The position numbers and the translations under genes are program-made. The notes under the pieces were generated by a model, which was not told where the DNA came from, searched no databases, and saw only the letters and a program-made list of their open reading frames with translations. Shown one piece after another: positions 8,386-16,883 of a stretch of 64,000 nucleotides of DNA. Position 1 is the stretch's first letter, and every line of letters starts with the position of its first letter. The stretch covers positions 1 to 64,000 of the forward strand of contig CAZSWV010000005.1 of the NCBI GenBank assembly GCA_964611295.1, in the 5' to 3' direction. This DNA comes from B73-G16 sp964611295. Lineage in GTDB: Bacteria; Desulfobacterota; B13-G15.

Positions 8386-10645
8386 GTTCTGTACCTTCCG
8401 CAAAAGGCTCAAAAACCCCAGGTTCATCCGGTGAAGCCGGTGCCCCTGTTTCAGGATTTACCCTAACGAAGACTACCCTCTCCGGCAAGGGGAAATCCTC
8501 AGGGGGCAGGTCCCTTACGGCTTCTTTCATAAACCTCAGCCATATAGGAAGGGCCGCACGTGCCCCTGTTTCACCATGGCCTAAGGACCGTGGGGTATCG
8601 AAACCAACCCATACCCCAGCGACAAGTTGTGGGGTATAACCTATGAACCACGCGTCCGTGTAATCGTTTGTAGTACCCGTCTTGCCTGCACAAGGCCTTT
8701 CGAGGGTCCTGGCGCGGACACCTGTGCCTTCTTCAATGACGGATTCCAACATATCGGTAATAAGGTAGGCTATAGCCTCATCCAAGACCTGAGGGGCAAA
8801 CTTACCTTGAGGTTCAATTCCCTTTTTGCGCAATTCGGCTTCCAAGGGAAGCGGAGGGTTATACTCCAAAACGTTTCCTTTACGATCTAAAACCTTTACG
8901 ACGAATACCGGCTCAATGAGATGGCCTCCGCTTGCGAAAACTCCGTAAGCCCGTACAAGCTCAAAGAGCGTCACAGGTGATGACCCTAGTGCTGTAGATA
9001 GGTCAGGGTTTAGGGGTGAAGTTATCCCTAATTTTTTGGCAAACTGTGAAAGGTAAGAAATCCCCAGTTCCCTTGCGAGGTTTACCGTGGCGCAGTTCAG
9101 ACTATGAGCAAGGGCGTACCTAAGGGTCACGGGGCCATAAAACTTGCCATCGTAGTTACGGGGACTCCAACTGCCACTGGCCGATTGGAAGGTCACAGGT
9201 ACATCCATTACCACGCTTGAAGGATTGAAGCCCTTGCTTAAGGCCGCAGCGTATACAATGGGTTTAAAGGCCGATCCAGGTTGACGCCTCGCTTGAAGGG
9301 CCCTGTTAAATTGGCTCCTATTGTAATCCCAACCGCCAACCATTGCCCTTACATACCCAGTGGGAAGTTCCATGGCAAAGATGGCTCCCTCTACCCTGGG
9401 TTCCTGGTAAAGTTCAAGGAGCGGTTTTTCATCCTTGATGTCGGCGACCATGACCCTTATTACGTATCCAGGGGAAAGCCCCTTCTTCCCCCTCCATAGC
9501 AGGACCTTATTATGCGGCAGGAGGCCCTCTTTGTTCCCCAGGGATACAGCGAACCCCTCTTTCGTCTCCTTTAGTACTACTCCGATATAAACCCCACCTT
9601 TCTTTATCTGCTTGTTCTCTTGTGCCAAAGCCCTGACAAACCCTTGCACCTCATTGGGAGCAAGGACTTTTTCCGGACCGCCATATCCACGCCGACTTTC
9701 CAAGGCCAATAAGCCTTCCTTTAAGGCCCCAACTGCCGCCTTCTGAAGACGTGAATCAAGGGCTGTGTAAACCTTCAACCCCTCCCTATAGACGGCCTTT
9801 TCGCCGTAACGGTCAAGCAAATAACGCCTTACGTGTTCTACGTAGTACTGGGAGGCCTCTACCAACTCTAAGTCGTGTTCCTTTAACCTCAAGGGCGTGA
9901 CATAGGCCTCTTTTGCCTCCCTTTCGCTTATATAACCTTCCTCAACCATACGCCTGAGCACGTAAGCTTGCCGCTTTTTGGCAAGTTCAAAGTTACGATA
10001 AGGTGAATAAACTTCTGGGGCCCTCGGAAGACCGGCCAAAAGGGCCATTTCGGCCAAATTGAGATCCTTTGGGGATTTACCAAAATAGTAATCAGCTGCG
10101 GCACCTATCCCGTAGTTTCCATGCCCAAGGTAGATTTCGTTTAGGTATAAATAGAGGATCTCGTCCTTGGTCAGATGTTGTTCGACCATCCTGGCCAAGA
10201 CCATCTCCTTGGCCTTCCTGGAAAAACTCTTCTCCCTGTTGTCCAAAAGCAAAGACCTTACAAGTTGCTGGGTTATGGTACTTCCACCCTGTACTATCTT
10301 GCCGGCTTCTACGTTCTTCAACAAGGCCCTCATCAAGGCAGTCCAAGAAACACCTTGGTGACGGTAAAAATCAGCGTCCTCAGCAGCAACAAAGGCCTGT
10401 TTCAAAAGTCGGGGTATTTCTTCATTTGGGACCACTATTCGCCTTTGGACGTAAAATTCGCCTATTAGCTTTCCATCAGCAGAAAAGACCTGGGTCACAA
10501 CCGGTGGGTTGTAGTTCTTCACGTCCCTTAAGGGAGGAAGGGTCAGGAAAAGGTATGCATATCCTCCTCCCAGGAACCCTAATACCCCAACCATAAGCAT
10601 GAAAACGGCTTTGATCTGCTTCATCTCTCTAACCTTGTCTTTCAT
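8318..10645 (-). CDS. mrcA: Penicillin-binding protein 1A (transglycosylase/transpeptidase)
   Basis: Bifunctional class A PBP that polymerises and cross-links peptidoglycan at the outer face of the inner membrane. One N-terminal membrane anchor (about residues 10-33) is followed by a family 51 glycosyltransferase: EDADFYRHQGVSW with the catalytic Glu, GGSTITQQLVRSLL, and KDEILYLYLNEIYLGHGNYG. A linker of OB type follows, then the transpeptidase with the SxxK serine in RQPGSAFKPIVY, SLN in HSLNCATVN, and KTGTTNDYTDAWFIGY. The tail is low-complexity (Pro/Ser/Glu) and lies antisense to the end of the fusion gene. An internal ATG at 10624 may be the real start, because a promoter-like TTGTAA-17-TATGCA ends at 10649. 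Confidence 0.95.
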   Translation of the reverse strand: MKDKVREMKQIKAVFMLMVGVLGFLGGGYAYLFLTLPPLRDVKNYNPPVVTQVFSADGKLIGEFYVQRRIVVPNEEIPRLLKQAFVAAEDADFYRHQGVSWTALMRALLKNVEAGKIVQGGSTITQQLVRSLLLDNREKSFSRKAKEMVLARMVEQHLTKDEILYLYLNEIYLGHGNYGIGAAADYYFGKSPKDLNLAEMALLAGLPRAPEVYSPYRNFELAKKRQAYVLRRMVEEGYISEREAKEAYVTPLRLKEHDLELVEASQYYVEHVRRYLLDRYGEKAVYREGLKVYTALDSRLQKAAVGALKEGLLALESRRGYGGPEKVLAPNEVQGFVRALAQENKQIKKGGVYIGVVLKETKEGFAVSLGNKEGLLPHNKVLLWRGKKGLSPGYVIRVMVADIKDEKPLLELYQEPRVEGAIFAMELPTGYVRAMVGGWDYNRSQFNRALQARRQPGSAFKPIVYAAALSKGFNPSSVVMDVPVTFQSASGSWSPRNYDGKFYGPVTLRYALAHSLNCATVNLARELGISYLSQFAKKLGITSPLNPDLSTALGSSPVTLFELVRAYGVFASGGHLIEPVFVVKVLDRKGNVLEYNPPLPLEAELRKKGIEPQGKFAPQVLDEAIAYLITDMLESVIEEGTGVRARTLERPCAGKTGTTNDYTDAWFIGYTPQLVAGVWVGFDTPRSLGHGETGARAALPIWLRFMKEAVRDLPPEDFPLPERVVFVRVNPETGAPASPDEPGVFEPFAEGTEPTPSSPDAFQQPRGSDATSQDN

Positions 10646-10708
10646 ATATGCATAATGCAGTTACATTGCCTTTACAAGCCCTGATGTCACCGTTAACCTA
10701 TAGATCTG

Positions 10709-13348
10709 ATGGAGGTCATCACTACCCATCTTAACGCCGACTTCGATGCCTTGGGCTCCATGATAGCAGCCCAAAAGTTATACCCTAAAGCCCTTTTGGT
10801 ATTCCCTGGGTCTCAAGAACGAGGTCTCAGGGATTTCTTCGTGCGTTCGGCTTTTTACATTGTAAACGCCAAGAGGTTAAAAGAAATCGACTTGAAGGAG
10901 ATAGAAAGGCTTATAGTCGTCGACACACGGCAACGTTCAAGGATAGGAGCCTTTGCGAACGTCCTAGGCCGTCCAGGGCTTGAGGTACATGTCTACGACC
11001 ATCACCCCCCCTCACAGGACGACTTCCCTGCTGACTTCGAGTGCGTGGAACAAAAGGGGGCAAATACCACCCTCATGGTGAAGATCCTTAGGGAAAAGGG
11101 GATCACGCCCACTAAGGAAGAAGCCACCATAATGTTATTGGGGATTTACGAAGACACAGGGGCTTTTACCTTTGCCTCCACGACACCAGAAGACCTCGAA
11201 GCAGCCGCCTTTTTGCTTAGCCTAGGTGCTGATCTAAAAACGGTATCGGAGGTGCTTTTCAGGGAGATGGACGCCGAACAACTAAAGCTCCTGAACCAAA
11301 TGGTGGAAAATGCCGAACACTTCCTCATAAAGGGCCTCGATGTAGTGATAACCTCAGCTTCAACAGACTCCTACTTACAGGAAGCTGCACTGCTGGCTCA
11401 AAAATTCAGGGCCCTTGAACCGGCAGACGCCCTTTTTGTGCTTCTCAGGATGGGCGAAAGGATCCTCTTGATCGCCCGTTCGAGGTCACCGGAACTTGAC
11501 GTTGGCAAGGTCCTTGCCTCCTTGGGAGGAGGGGGCCATCCAACTGCTGCTTCAGCCACCTTGAAGGGTCTTACGGTCTATGAGATAAAAGAAAAACTCC
11601 TCGAAACCCTTGCAAAACACGTAAGGCCAAGGGTTGTAGCCAAGGATATAATGACCTCCCCCCTGAAGACCATCTCTTCAGAAACAAGTCTCCAAGAGGC
11701 CCTAGAGGTAATGCGGCGTTTCGCCCTTGGGGTATTGCCAGTGGTCCAAGACGGCAAGTTTTTGGGTTTGATCTATTGGGAAGAAGCAGAAAAGGGGCTT
11801 TCGCATGGTCTCGGTCAAATGGCTGTAAGGGAGTTCATGCGCATCAACGTACCTACTGTTGGACCAGAAGCCTCTTTTTGGGAGGTACACGAGCACCTAA
11901 TGGGAACGAACCTCAGGCTATTGCCAGTAGTAGAGGGAGGAAGGCTCCTGGGAGGCATAACTAAAAGCGACCTCCTTAGGGCCCTGGATAAACTTCTGCC
12001 ATCAACCGAGGTGAAATTGGCAAAGGGCAAAAAAAGAGACCTTAAACACCTTCTGGAATCCAAACTTCCTGAGAAACTCCTCCGACTGCTCGAGGAAATC
12101 GGATATATGGCGGAACGCATGGGCTATAAGGCCTACTTAGTAGGAGGCTTTGTAAGGGACCTCCTCCTGGGCAAGGAGAACCTAGACGTGGACGTAGTAG
12201 TAGAAGGAGATGGCCTTGCTTTCGCAAAGGCCCTCGGTGAGAGATTTGGACTAGTCCCTAAGGTCCATAAGGCGATGGGAACCGCCACCCTGAGGTTTGA
12301 GGAAGGGTGGAGGTTGGACATTGCGACTGCAAGGATCGAATATTACCCTACACCCGCCTCTCCACCTAAAGTAGAGGGGAGTTCTCTCAAACACGACCTC
12401 ATGCGACGCGATTTCACCATAAACGCCCTAGCCATAAACCTTTTGCCTTCCAATTTCGGTGAACTCATAGACTTCTTCGGAGGGCAGAAAGACATAAAGG
12501 AAAGGGTAATCCGTGTACTTCACGGCTTGAGCTTTATAGAAGACCCTTCGAGGATATTCAGGGCTTTGAGGTTTGAATCCCGCTTCGGCTTCAAAATGGA
12601 CAAGCAAACCGAACACCTCCTTAAGGAAGCCATATCCTTGGGGTTCGTGCACAAGTTAAGTGGGCACAGGCTCCTTACGGAATTACAGCTCGTATTGGAA
12701 GAAGAAAAGGCCCCTCAGATACTAGAACGTATGGAGGAGTTCGGCCTCCTTAAGGTCTTCCACCCCAAGCTTTCCTTAACCGACAAGTTGAAAGAGCTCA
12801 TCAGCCAGACCACTGAGGTGCTTAACTGGTATAAGTTCCTTTATTTACGAGAAAGCGCCACCAAAAGCCATGTGCTGCTGCTTGTTTTGACCGAGACCTT
12901 AAAACCACAAGAACGGGTGGAAATGATAGAAAAATTAGGTATAGTAGGCCCTTTGAAAAAGCTTTTACTTGAAGAAAGGCAAAAGGCGCAAATGGCCCTT
13001 TTACGGCTCCAACCTTCCATGGACCCATGGGAGGTCTTCGAGATTTTGGAACCTTTCCATATCGAAACTCTGCTTTACCTTATGGCCCTTTGCCAAGACG
13101 CCAGGCAGAAACTATTGGCTGAGTTCATTTCCCGATGGCGTCTGGTGAAGCCGTCGTTAAAGGGCAGAGACTTACTGGCCTTAGGGATACCTCCAGGTCC
13201 AGAATACCAAAAGATCCTCAGGAGATTACTCCAAGCACGCCTAAGGGAGGAGGTAAGGGATAAAGAGGGGGAACTGGAGTTGGTAAAAGCAGAGTTTGGA
13301 GATAAAATCTCCCAAGATAAAATAAACTGTAAGGTAGAGAGGACGTGA
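10709..13348 (+). CDS. DHH-CBS-poly(A) polymerase fusion, tRNA nucleotidyltransferase
   Basis: An 879-residue protein in three parts. Residues 1-305 are a DHH/DHHA1 phosphoesterase (THLNADFDALGSM, VDTRQRSRIG, YDHHPPS, and the glycine-rich GGGGHPTAAS). Two CBS motifs span about 310-430 (DIMTSPLKTISSETSL and VREFMRINVPTV). The rest is a class II CCA-adding/poly(A) polymerase head and body (YLVGGFVRDLLLG, LDVDVVVEGDGLAFAKALG, MRRDFTINALAINL, EDPSRIFRALRFESRFGF). Such fusions in Aquificales and deltaproteobacteria act in tRNA 3' end synthesis, often as one half of a split CC-/A-adding pair; which half this is cannot be told here. First gene of a long overlapping run; its stop overlaps the GTG of cooC as GTGA. 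Confidence 0.9.
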   Translation: MEVITTHLNADFDALGSMIAAQKLYPKALLVFPGSQERGLRDFFVRSAFYIVNAKRLKEIDLKEIERLIVVDTRQRSRIGAFANVLGRPGLEVHVYDHHPPSQDDFPADFECVEQKGANTTLMVKILREKGITPTKEEATIMLLGIYEDTGAFTFASTTPEDLEAAAFLLSLGADLKTVSEVLFREMDAEQLKLLNQMVENAEHFLIKGLDVVITSASTDSYLQEAALLAQKFRALEPADALFVLLRMGERILLIARSRSPELDVGKVLASLGGGGHPTAASATLKGLTVYEIKEKLLETLAKHVRPRVVAKDIMTSPLKTISSETSLQEALEVMRRFALGVLPVVQDGKFLGLIYWEEAEKGLSHGLGQMAVREFMRINVPTVGPEASFWEVHEHLMGTNLRLLPVVEGGRLLGGITKSDLLRALDKLLPSTEVKLAKGKKRDLKHLLESKLPEKLLRLLEEIGYMAERMGYKAYLVGGFVRDLLLGKENLDVDVVVEGDGLAFAKALGERFGLVPKVHKAMGTATLRFEEGWRLDIATARIEYYPTPASPPKVEGSSLKHDLMRRDFTINALAINLLPSNFGELIDFFGGQKDIKERVIRVLHGLSFIEDPSRIFRALRFESRFGFKMDKQTEHLLKEAISLGFVHKLSGHRLLTELQLVLEEEKAPQILERMEEFGLLKVFHPKLSLTDKLKELISQTTEVLNWYKFLYLRESATKSHVLLLVLTETLKPQERVEMIEKLGIVGPLKKLLLEERQKAQMALLRLQPSMDPWEVFEILEPFHIETLLYLMALCQDARQKLLAEFISRWRLVKPSLKGRDLLALGIPPGPEYQKILRRLLQARLREEVRDKEGELELVKAEFGDKISQDKINCKVERT

Positions 13349-14142
13349 AGTTAGCCGTAGCAGGAAAAGGTGGTGTAGGAAAGACAACAGTAGCTGCGGC
13401 CTTGGCAAGGTACTTTGCTGAGACTGGCTATAAGGTCTTGGCCATCGATGCCGATCCCGTGCCCAACCTGGGGATGACCTTGGGCTTTTCGCCAGAGGAC
13501 CTAAAGGGATTGGTACCACTTGCTGCTATGAAGGAAATGGTAGAGGAAAGGACTGGTGTCCAAGTTCCGGCCCTGGGTGGCCTCTTCAAGCTAAACCCCA
13601 AAGTGGACGACATACCGGACCTTTACAGCAGGACTTATAACGGCATCAAGCTCCTAGTCCTTGGAGGAATTCCAAAGGCAGAAGGGGGGTGTTTTTGTCC
13701 TGAGAGTGCACTCCTTAAGGCTTTGATCCACCATATATTGGTGCGCCGAAAGGAAGTGGTCATCGTTGACATGGAAGCAGGGCTTGAGCACCTTACACGT
13801 GGGAGCACGAAATGGGTGGATGCGCTTTTAGTTGTGGTGGAACCCGGAAAAAAAAGCTTAACTACCGCCATTCAGATAAAAGAGCTTGCCGATTCTTTAG
13901 GCATAAAAAGGACTTTTGCTATAGGCAATAAGGTGAATTCCGAGCAAGAAAAAGAACTCATCGTGGGCGAGCTTAAGGGAATAGAGGTATTAGGCTTTAT
14001 ACCCTTTTCAGAGTCCATCCTTGAAGCTGATAAAAAAGGGACTTCCCCTTACGATACGTCTGTCGATTTGAGAAAGGAGATAGTTTCAATAGTTGCAAGA
14101 CTAATTGAGCTCTTCAAAGACCCTTTAAAAGCCACATCTTGA
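13345..14142 (+). CDS. cooC: CooC-like nickel-insertion ATPase (P-loop NTPase)
   Basis: A MinD/NifH-fold ATPase resembling CooC, which helps deliver Ni to carbon monoxide dehydrogenase or acetyl-CoA synthase. The deviant Walker A GKGGVGKTTVAAALARYFA is at residues 7-25, DADPVPNLGMTLGF follows and VIVDMEAGLEHLTRG is the Walker B region with the CooC-type MEAGLEHLTRG. The metal-binding Cys pair expected in CooC is represented by GGCFCPESALLKAL (CxC). It starts with GTG, overlapping the previous stop by four bases. No CODH gene lies in the window; CooT lies 4.6 kb downstream in the same run, which strengthens a nickel role. Confidence 0.8.
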   Translation: MKLAVAGKGGVGKTTVAAALARYFAETGYKVLAIDADPVPNLGMTLGFSPEDLKGLVPLAAMKEMVEERTGVQVPALGGLFKLNPKVDDIPDLYSRTYNGIKLLVLGGIPKAEGGCFCPESALLKALIHHILVRRKEVVIVDMEAGLEHLTRGSTKWVDALLVVVEPGKKSLTTAIQIKELADSLGIKRTFAIGNKVNSEQEKELIVGELKGIEVLGFIPFSESILEADKKGTSPYDTSVDLRKEIVSIVARLIELFKDPLKATS

Positions 14143-14151
14143 TCAGAAGAG

Positions 14152-14352
14152 ATGGGTGAGGAGACCTTTAAGCAATTTGAAGCAGTCTATCTCTATTGTC
14201 CACACTGTAAAACCTCAAAGCCCGTGGAAAAAAGGCTGCTTTTGGTCCTTCCTGATGGGGAGAAATACGACTACATATGCAAGGATTGCCGTAAACCCAT
14301 AGGGGGAAAAGTGGAGAAACGCCCTTCCCTTTTGTCCCCAGAGGACGGTTAA
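14152..14352 (+). CDS. Small zinc-ribbon protein
   Basis: A 66-residue protein with two CxxC pairs (YCPHCKTSKP near residue 15 and ICKDCRKPIG near 43), the spacing of a small zinc ribbon. I recognise no named family. It sits 9 bases after cooC and ends one base before the ATG of the DUF362-ferredoxin gene, so it is co-transcribed with both and may work with them. The start ATG follows a weak purine stretch (GATCAGAAG). Confidence 0.65.
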   Translation: MGEETFKQFEAVYLYCPHCKTSKPVEKRLLLVLPDGEKYDYICKDCRKPIGGKVEKRPSLLSPEDG

Positions 14353-14353
14353 G

Positions 14354-15418
14354 ATGGAAAAGGTGGTGTCGGTTCCTTGCCTTAACTACGACAAAGAGCA
14401 CTTGCGGAGAGCTTTAGAAGAAGCCCTAGCCCCATTAGGCGGCATGGAGGCCTTTATAAAGCCAGGTGAAAAGGTGATGGTCAAACCGAATCTCCTCAGG
14501 GCTTCCCCTCCCGAAAGGGCAGTGACTACACATCCCCACTTGGTGGAGGCGGTGGTCGAGATGGTGTTAGATATAGGTGCCAAGCCTTTTATAGCCGACA
14601 GCCCTTCTTTAGGACCATGGGCCTTAGTGGTCAAAAAGACGGGGCTTTTAAAGGTGAGTGAACGTACAGGAGTTCCACTTGTAAATTTAAAAGACCCAGT
14701 GAACCTACGGACCCCGCAGGGGTTCTTTTTCCGTGTCCTTGAGCTCGCCAAGGAGGTATTTGAATGCGATAAGGTGATAAACCTACCGAAGTTAAAAACC
14801 CATTCCATGACTGTAATGACCATGGCTGTAAAGAACCTCTTTGGTTGTGTACCTGGACACCGAAAGGCTTCCTGGCACTTGAAGGCCGGTATGGACAGGG
14901 AGTTCTTCTCCACTTTGTTATTGGAAATAGCCCTTACCGTAAAGCCTTGCTTACAGATCCTGGACGCCATATGGGGCATGGAAGGCAACGGACCTACCTC
15001 AGGTATCCCTAGGTTTATTGGCCGCATCTTGGCTTCAAAAGACCCTGTGGCCTTGGATGCCTCCGTTATGGAGGCAATGGGCCATGAACTCGAACTCTTA
15101 CCGGTCCTGAAGGCTGCCAAGAAGAGGAAATTACTCCCTCCTTATCAACTTATAGGTGATCCCCCAAAAATCAAAGATTTCAAGTTGCCCAAAAGCACCT
15201 CACCTTCGCCTCCGGTGATAGGTCGGTTGTTCCGCAGTTTTTTTATCCCTAAGCCGAAACTGAGGAAGGAACTGTGCATAAGTTGCGGCGAATGCGAAAA
15301 GGTATGTCCTGCCAAGGCTATAAAGATAAAAGGAGGATTTCCTTCCATAGAGAAGGGACTCTGCATCCGCTGTTATTGCTGTCAGGAAATCTGCCTTCAG
15401 GGGGCTTTATACTTTTAA
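14354..15418 (+). CDS. DUF362 domain protein with C-terminal 2x[4Fe-4S] ferredoxin
   Basis: A 354-residue protein with a DUF362 domain (about 1-260: KVMVKPNLLRA, FIADSPSLGPW, INLPKLKTHSMTVMTMAVKNLFG, GMEGNGPTSG) and a bacterial ferredoxin domain at the C-terminus. The latter has two cluster motifs, CISCGECEKVCPAKAI and CIRCYCCQEICLQGAL. DUF362 proteins are widespread in anaerobes and their biochemical role is not established; the ferredoxin part indicates electron transfer or cluster-dependent chemistry. It ends four bases before truA. Confidence 0.88.
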   Translation: MEKVVSVPCLNYDKEHLRRALEEALAPLGGMEAFIKPGEKVMVKPNLLRASPPERAVTTHPHLVEAVVEMVLDIGAKPFIADSPSLGPWALVVKKTGLLKVSERTGVPLVNLKDPVNLRTPQGFFFRVLELAKEVFECDKVINLPKLKTHSMTVMTMAVKNLFGCVPGHRKASWHLKAGMDREFFSTLLLEIALTVKPCLQILDAIWGMEGNGPTSGIPRFIGRILASKDPVALDASVMEAMGHELELLPVLKAAKKRKLLPPYQLIGDPPKIKDFKLPKSTSPSPPVIGRLFRSFFIPKPKLRKELCISCGECEKVCPAKAIKIKGGFPSIEKGLCIRCYCCQEICLQGALYF

Positions 15419-15421
15419 GGC

Positions 15422-16159
15422 ATGAGGAACATAAGGCTTTTAATAGAATACGAAGGTACAGACTTCCATGGCTGGCAGAAACAGCCTGACCAAAGGACCG
15501 TCCAAGGAGTGATAGAGGAGGTCTTGGAAAGGCTTCTTGGGCACAAAGTCAGGCTGATCGGCGCAAGTAGGACAGACAGTGGGGTACACGCCCTAGGACA
15601 AGTGGCCAATTTCAAAACCACCTCCAAGTTCCCCTTGCCTGAGTTGAAGAGGGCCCTTAATGCCCTTTTGCCAGAGGACGTGGTCATCCTCGAAGCAGAA
15701 GAAGCCCCTTTGGATTTCCACGCTCGCTTTTGGGCTAAAAGTAAAGTCTATGAGTACAAGATCTTCCAGAGGGGAACAAGGTCGCCCTTCGTGCGCAGGT
15801 ATTATTGGCACTTGCCTGAGGAACTTGACTTGGAAAGGATGGAGAAATGCTGTAAGTTGATCCTCGGTACCCATGACTTCTCTAGCTTTAGGTTAAGTGG
15901 CTCAGATAGCAAAAACCCCATAAGGGACATGTTAAGGGCCGAGGTCCACAGAAAGACCCCCCAAGAGGTCGTTTTTGTCTTTGAAGCGACAGGGTTCTTA
16001 AGGGGAATGGTAAGAAGCCTGGTGGGCACCTTAGTGGATGTAGGCAGGGGAAAGTTAACTCTCGAACAGTTCAAGGAAATATTGGATGCCCGCGACAGGA
16101 GTAAGGCTTCACCTACCGCTCCTCCCCAAGGCCTTTATCTGGTGGAGGTAAAGTATTGA
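15422..16159 (+). CDS. truA: tRNA pseudouridine(38-40) synthase TruA
   Basis: Converts uridines 38-40 of the tRNA anticodon arm to pseudouridine. The 245-residue length fits the family. The catalytic Asp lies in GASRTDSGVHALGQ (about residue 52). Other conserved stretches are YEGTDFHGWQKQPDQRTVQG at the N-terminus, LDFHARFWAKSKVYEYKI, and FLRGMVRSLVGTLVDVG near the C-terminus. The stop overlaps the TTG start of sfsA (TTGA). Confidence 0.97.
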   Translation: MRNIRLLIEYEGTDFHGWQKQPDQRTVQGVIEEVLERLLGHKVRLIGASRTDSGVHALGQVANFKTTSKFPLPELKRALNALLPEDVVILEAEEAPLDFHARFWAKSKVYEYKIFQRGTRSPFVRRYYWHLPEELDLERMEKCCKLILGTHDFSSFRLSGSDSKNPIRDMLRAEVHRKTPQEVVFVFEATGFLRGMVRSLVGTLVDVGRGKLTLEQFKEILDARDRSKASPTAPPQGLYLVEVKY

Positions 16160-16839
16160 CGAAGACCTTTGTAGAAGGCGAGTTCCTCTTGAGGGTAAAT
16201 CGATTCTTGACAGAAGTGAAGGTAGAAGGTGAACACTACAGGGCCTTTTTGGCCAATTCTGGCCGACTTAAGGAGATATTGAAAAAAGGAACCCCCGTTA
16301 TATTAAGGAAAAAGGAAAGAGGAACAAGAAATACCCCTTTTGACCTCTGGGCAGCATGGGCTGATAGGACGTGGGTCATTGTAGACGCAAGGGCTGCAAA
16401 CCTTCTCTTCCCTTTCCTATTGGAAAGCGGCCTCTTGTCCTTACAAGGGCACACCTTCCCTTTAACCAGTGAGGTCAAGGCAAAGGGTACAAGGCTTGAC
16501 TTTTCGCTACAAAAAGCTGGCCAAACCCTTTGGGTGGAGACTAAATCCGTCACTTTGGTGAAAGGAACACAAGCCCTTTTCCCTGACGCCCCTACGACTA
16601 GAGGTACAAGGCAATTGAGGGAGTTACAGAGGTTATTGCAAGAAGGACATCGGGCCCTTTTGGCCTTTATGGTCTTAAGAGGAGATGCTACAGCCTTCTC
16701 ACCCAATTGGGAGATAGACCCTGATTTCTGTTCCTCACTAAAAGAGACCCTCTCAAAAGGCCTTGAGGTCCTCGCCTTTCGCTTTTCAGTTCAAAGGGAA
16801 AGTGTAACGAAAGCCGAAAGGATCCCCGTCTGCCTTTGA
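16156..16839 (+). CDS. sfsA: SfsA family DNA-binding/nuclease-like protein
   Basis: Resembles SfsA (sugar fermentation stimulation protein), a nucleic-acid-binding protein with a PD-(D/E)XK nuclease-like core. Conserved segments include FLANSGRLKEILKKGTPV, GTRLDFSLQK, LWVETKSVTLV (the E-x-K of the nuclease-like core) and FPDAPTTRGTRQLRELQRLL. At 227 residues it is of normal length. The start is TTG, overlapping the truA stop by four bases. Confidence 0.92.
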   Translation: MTKTFVEGEFLLRVNRFLTEVKVEGEHYRAFLANSGRLKEILKKGTPVILRKKERGTRNTPFDLWAAWADRTWVIVDARAANLLFPFLLESGLLSLQGHTFPLTSEVKAKGTRLDFSLQKAGQTLWVETKSVTLVKGTQALFPDAPTTRGTRQLRELQRLLQEGHRALLAFMVLRGDATAFSPNWEIDPDFCSSLKETLSKGLEVLAFRFSVQRESVTKAERIPVCL

Positions 16840-16883
16840 AAAAGCAAAAAGAAAATGCTAAGTTATTTAAAAAAGGGCAAGCC

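Noticed and set aside
14386..15120. 244-codon minus-strand frame
   Set aside because: Fully antisense to the DUF362-ferredoxin gene; its composition (many Ser, Thr, Ile, Pro) is that of a shadow frame.
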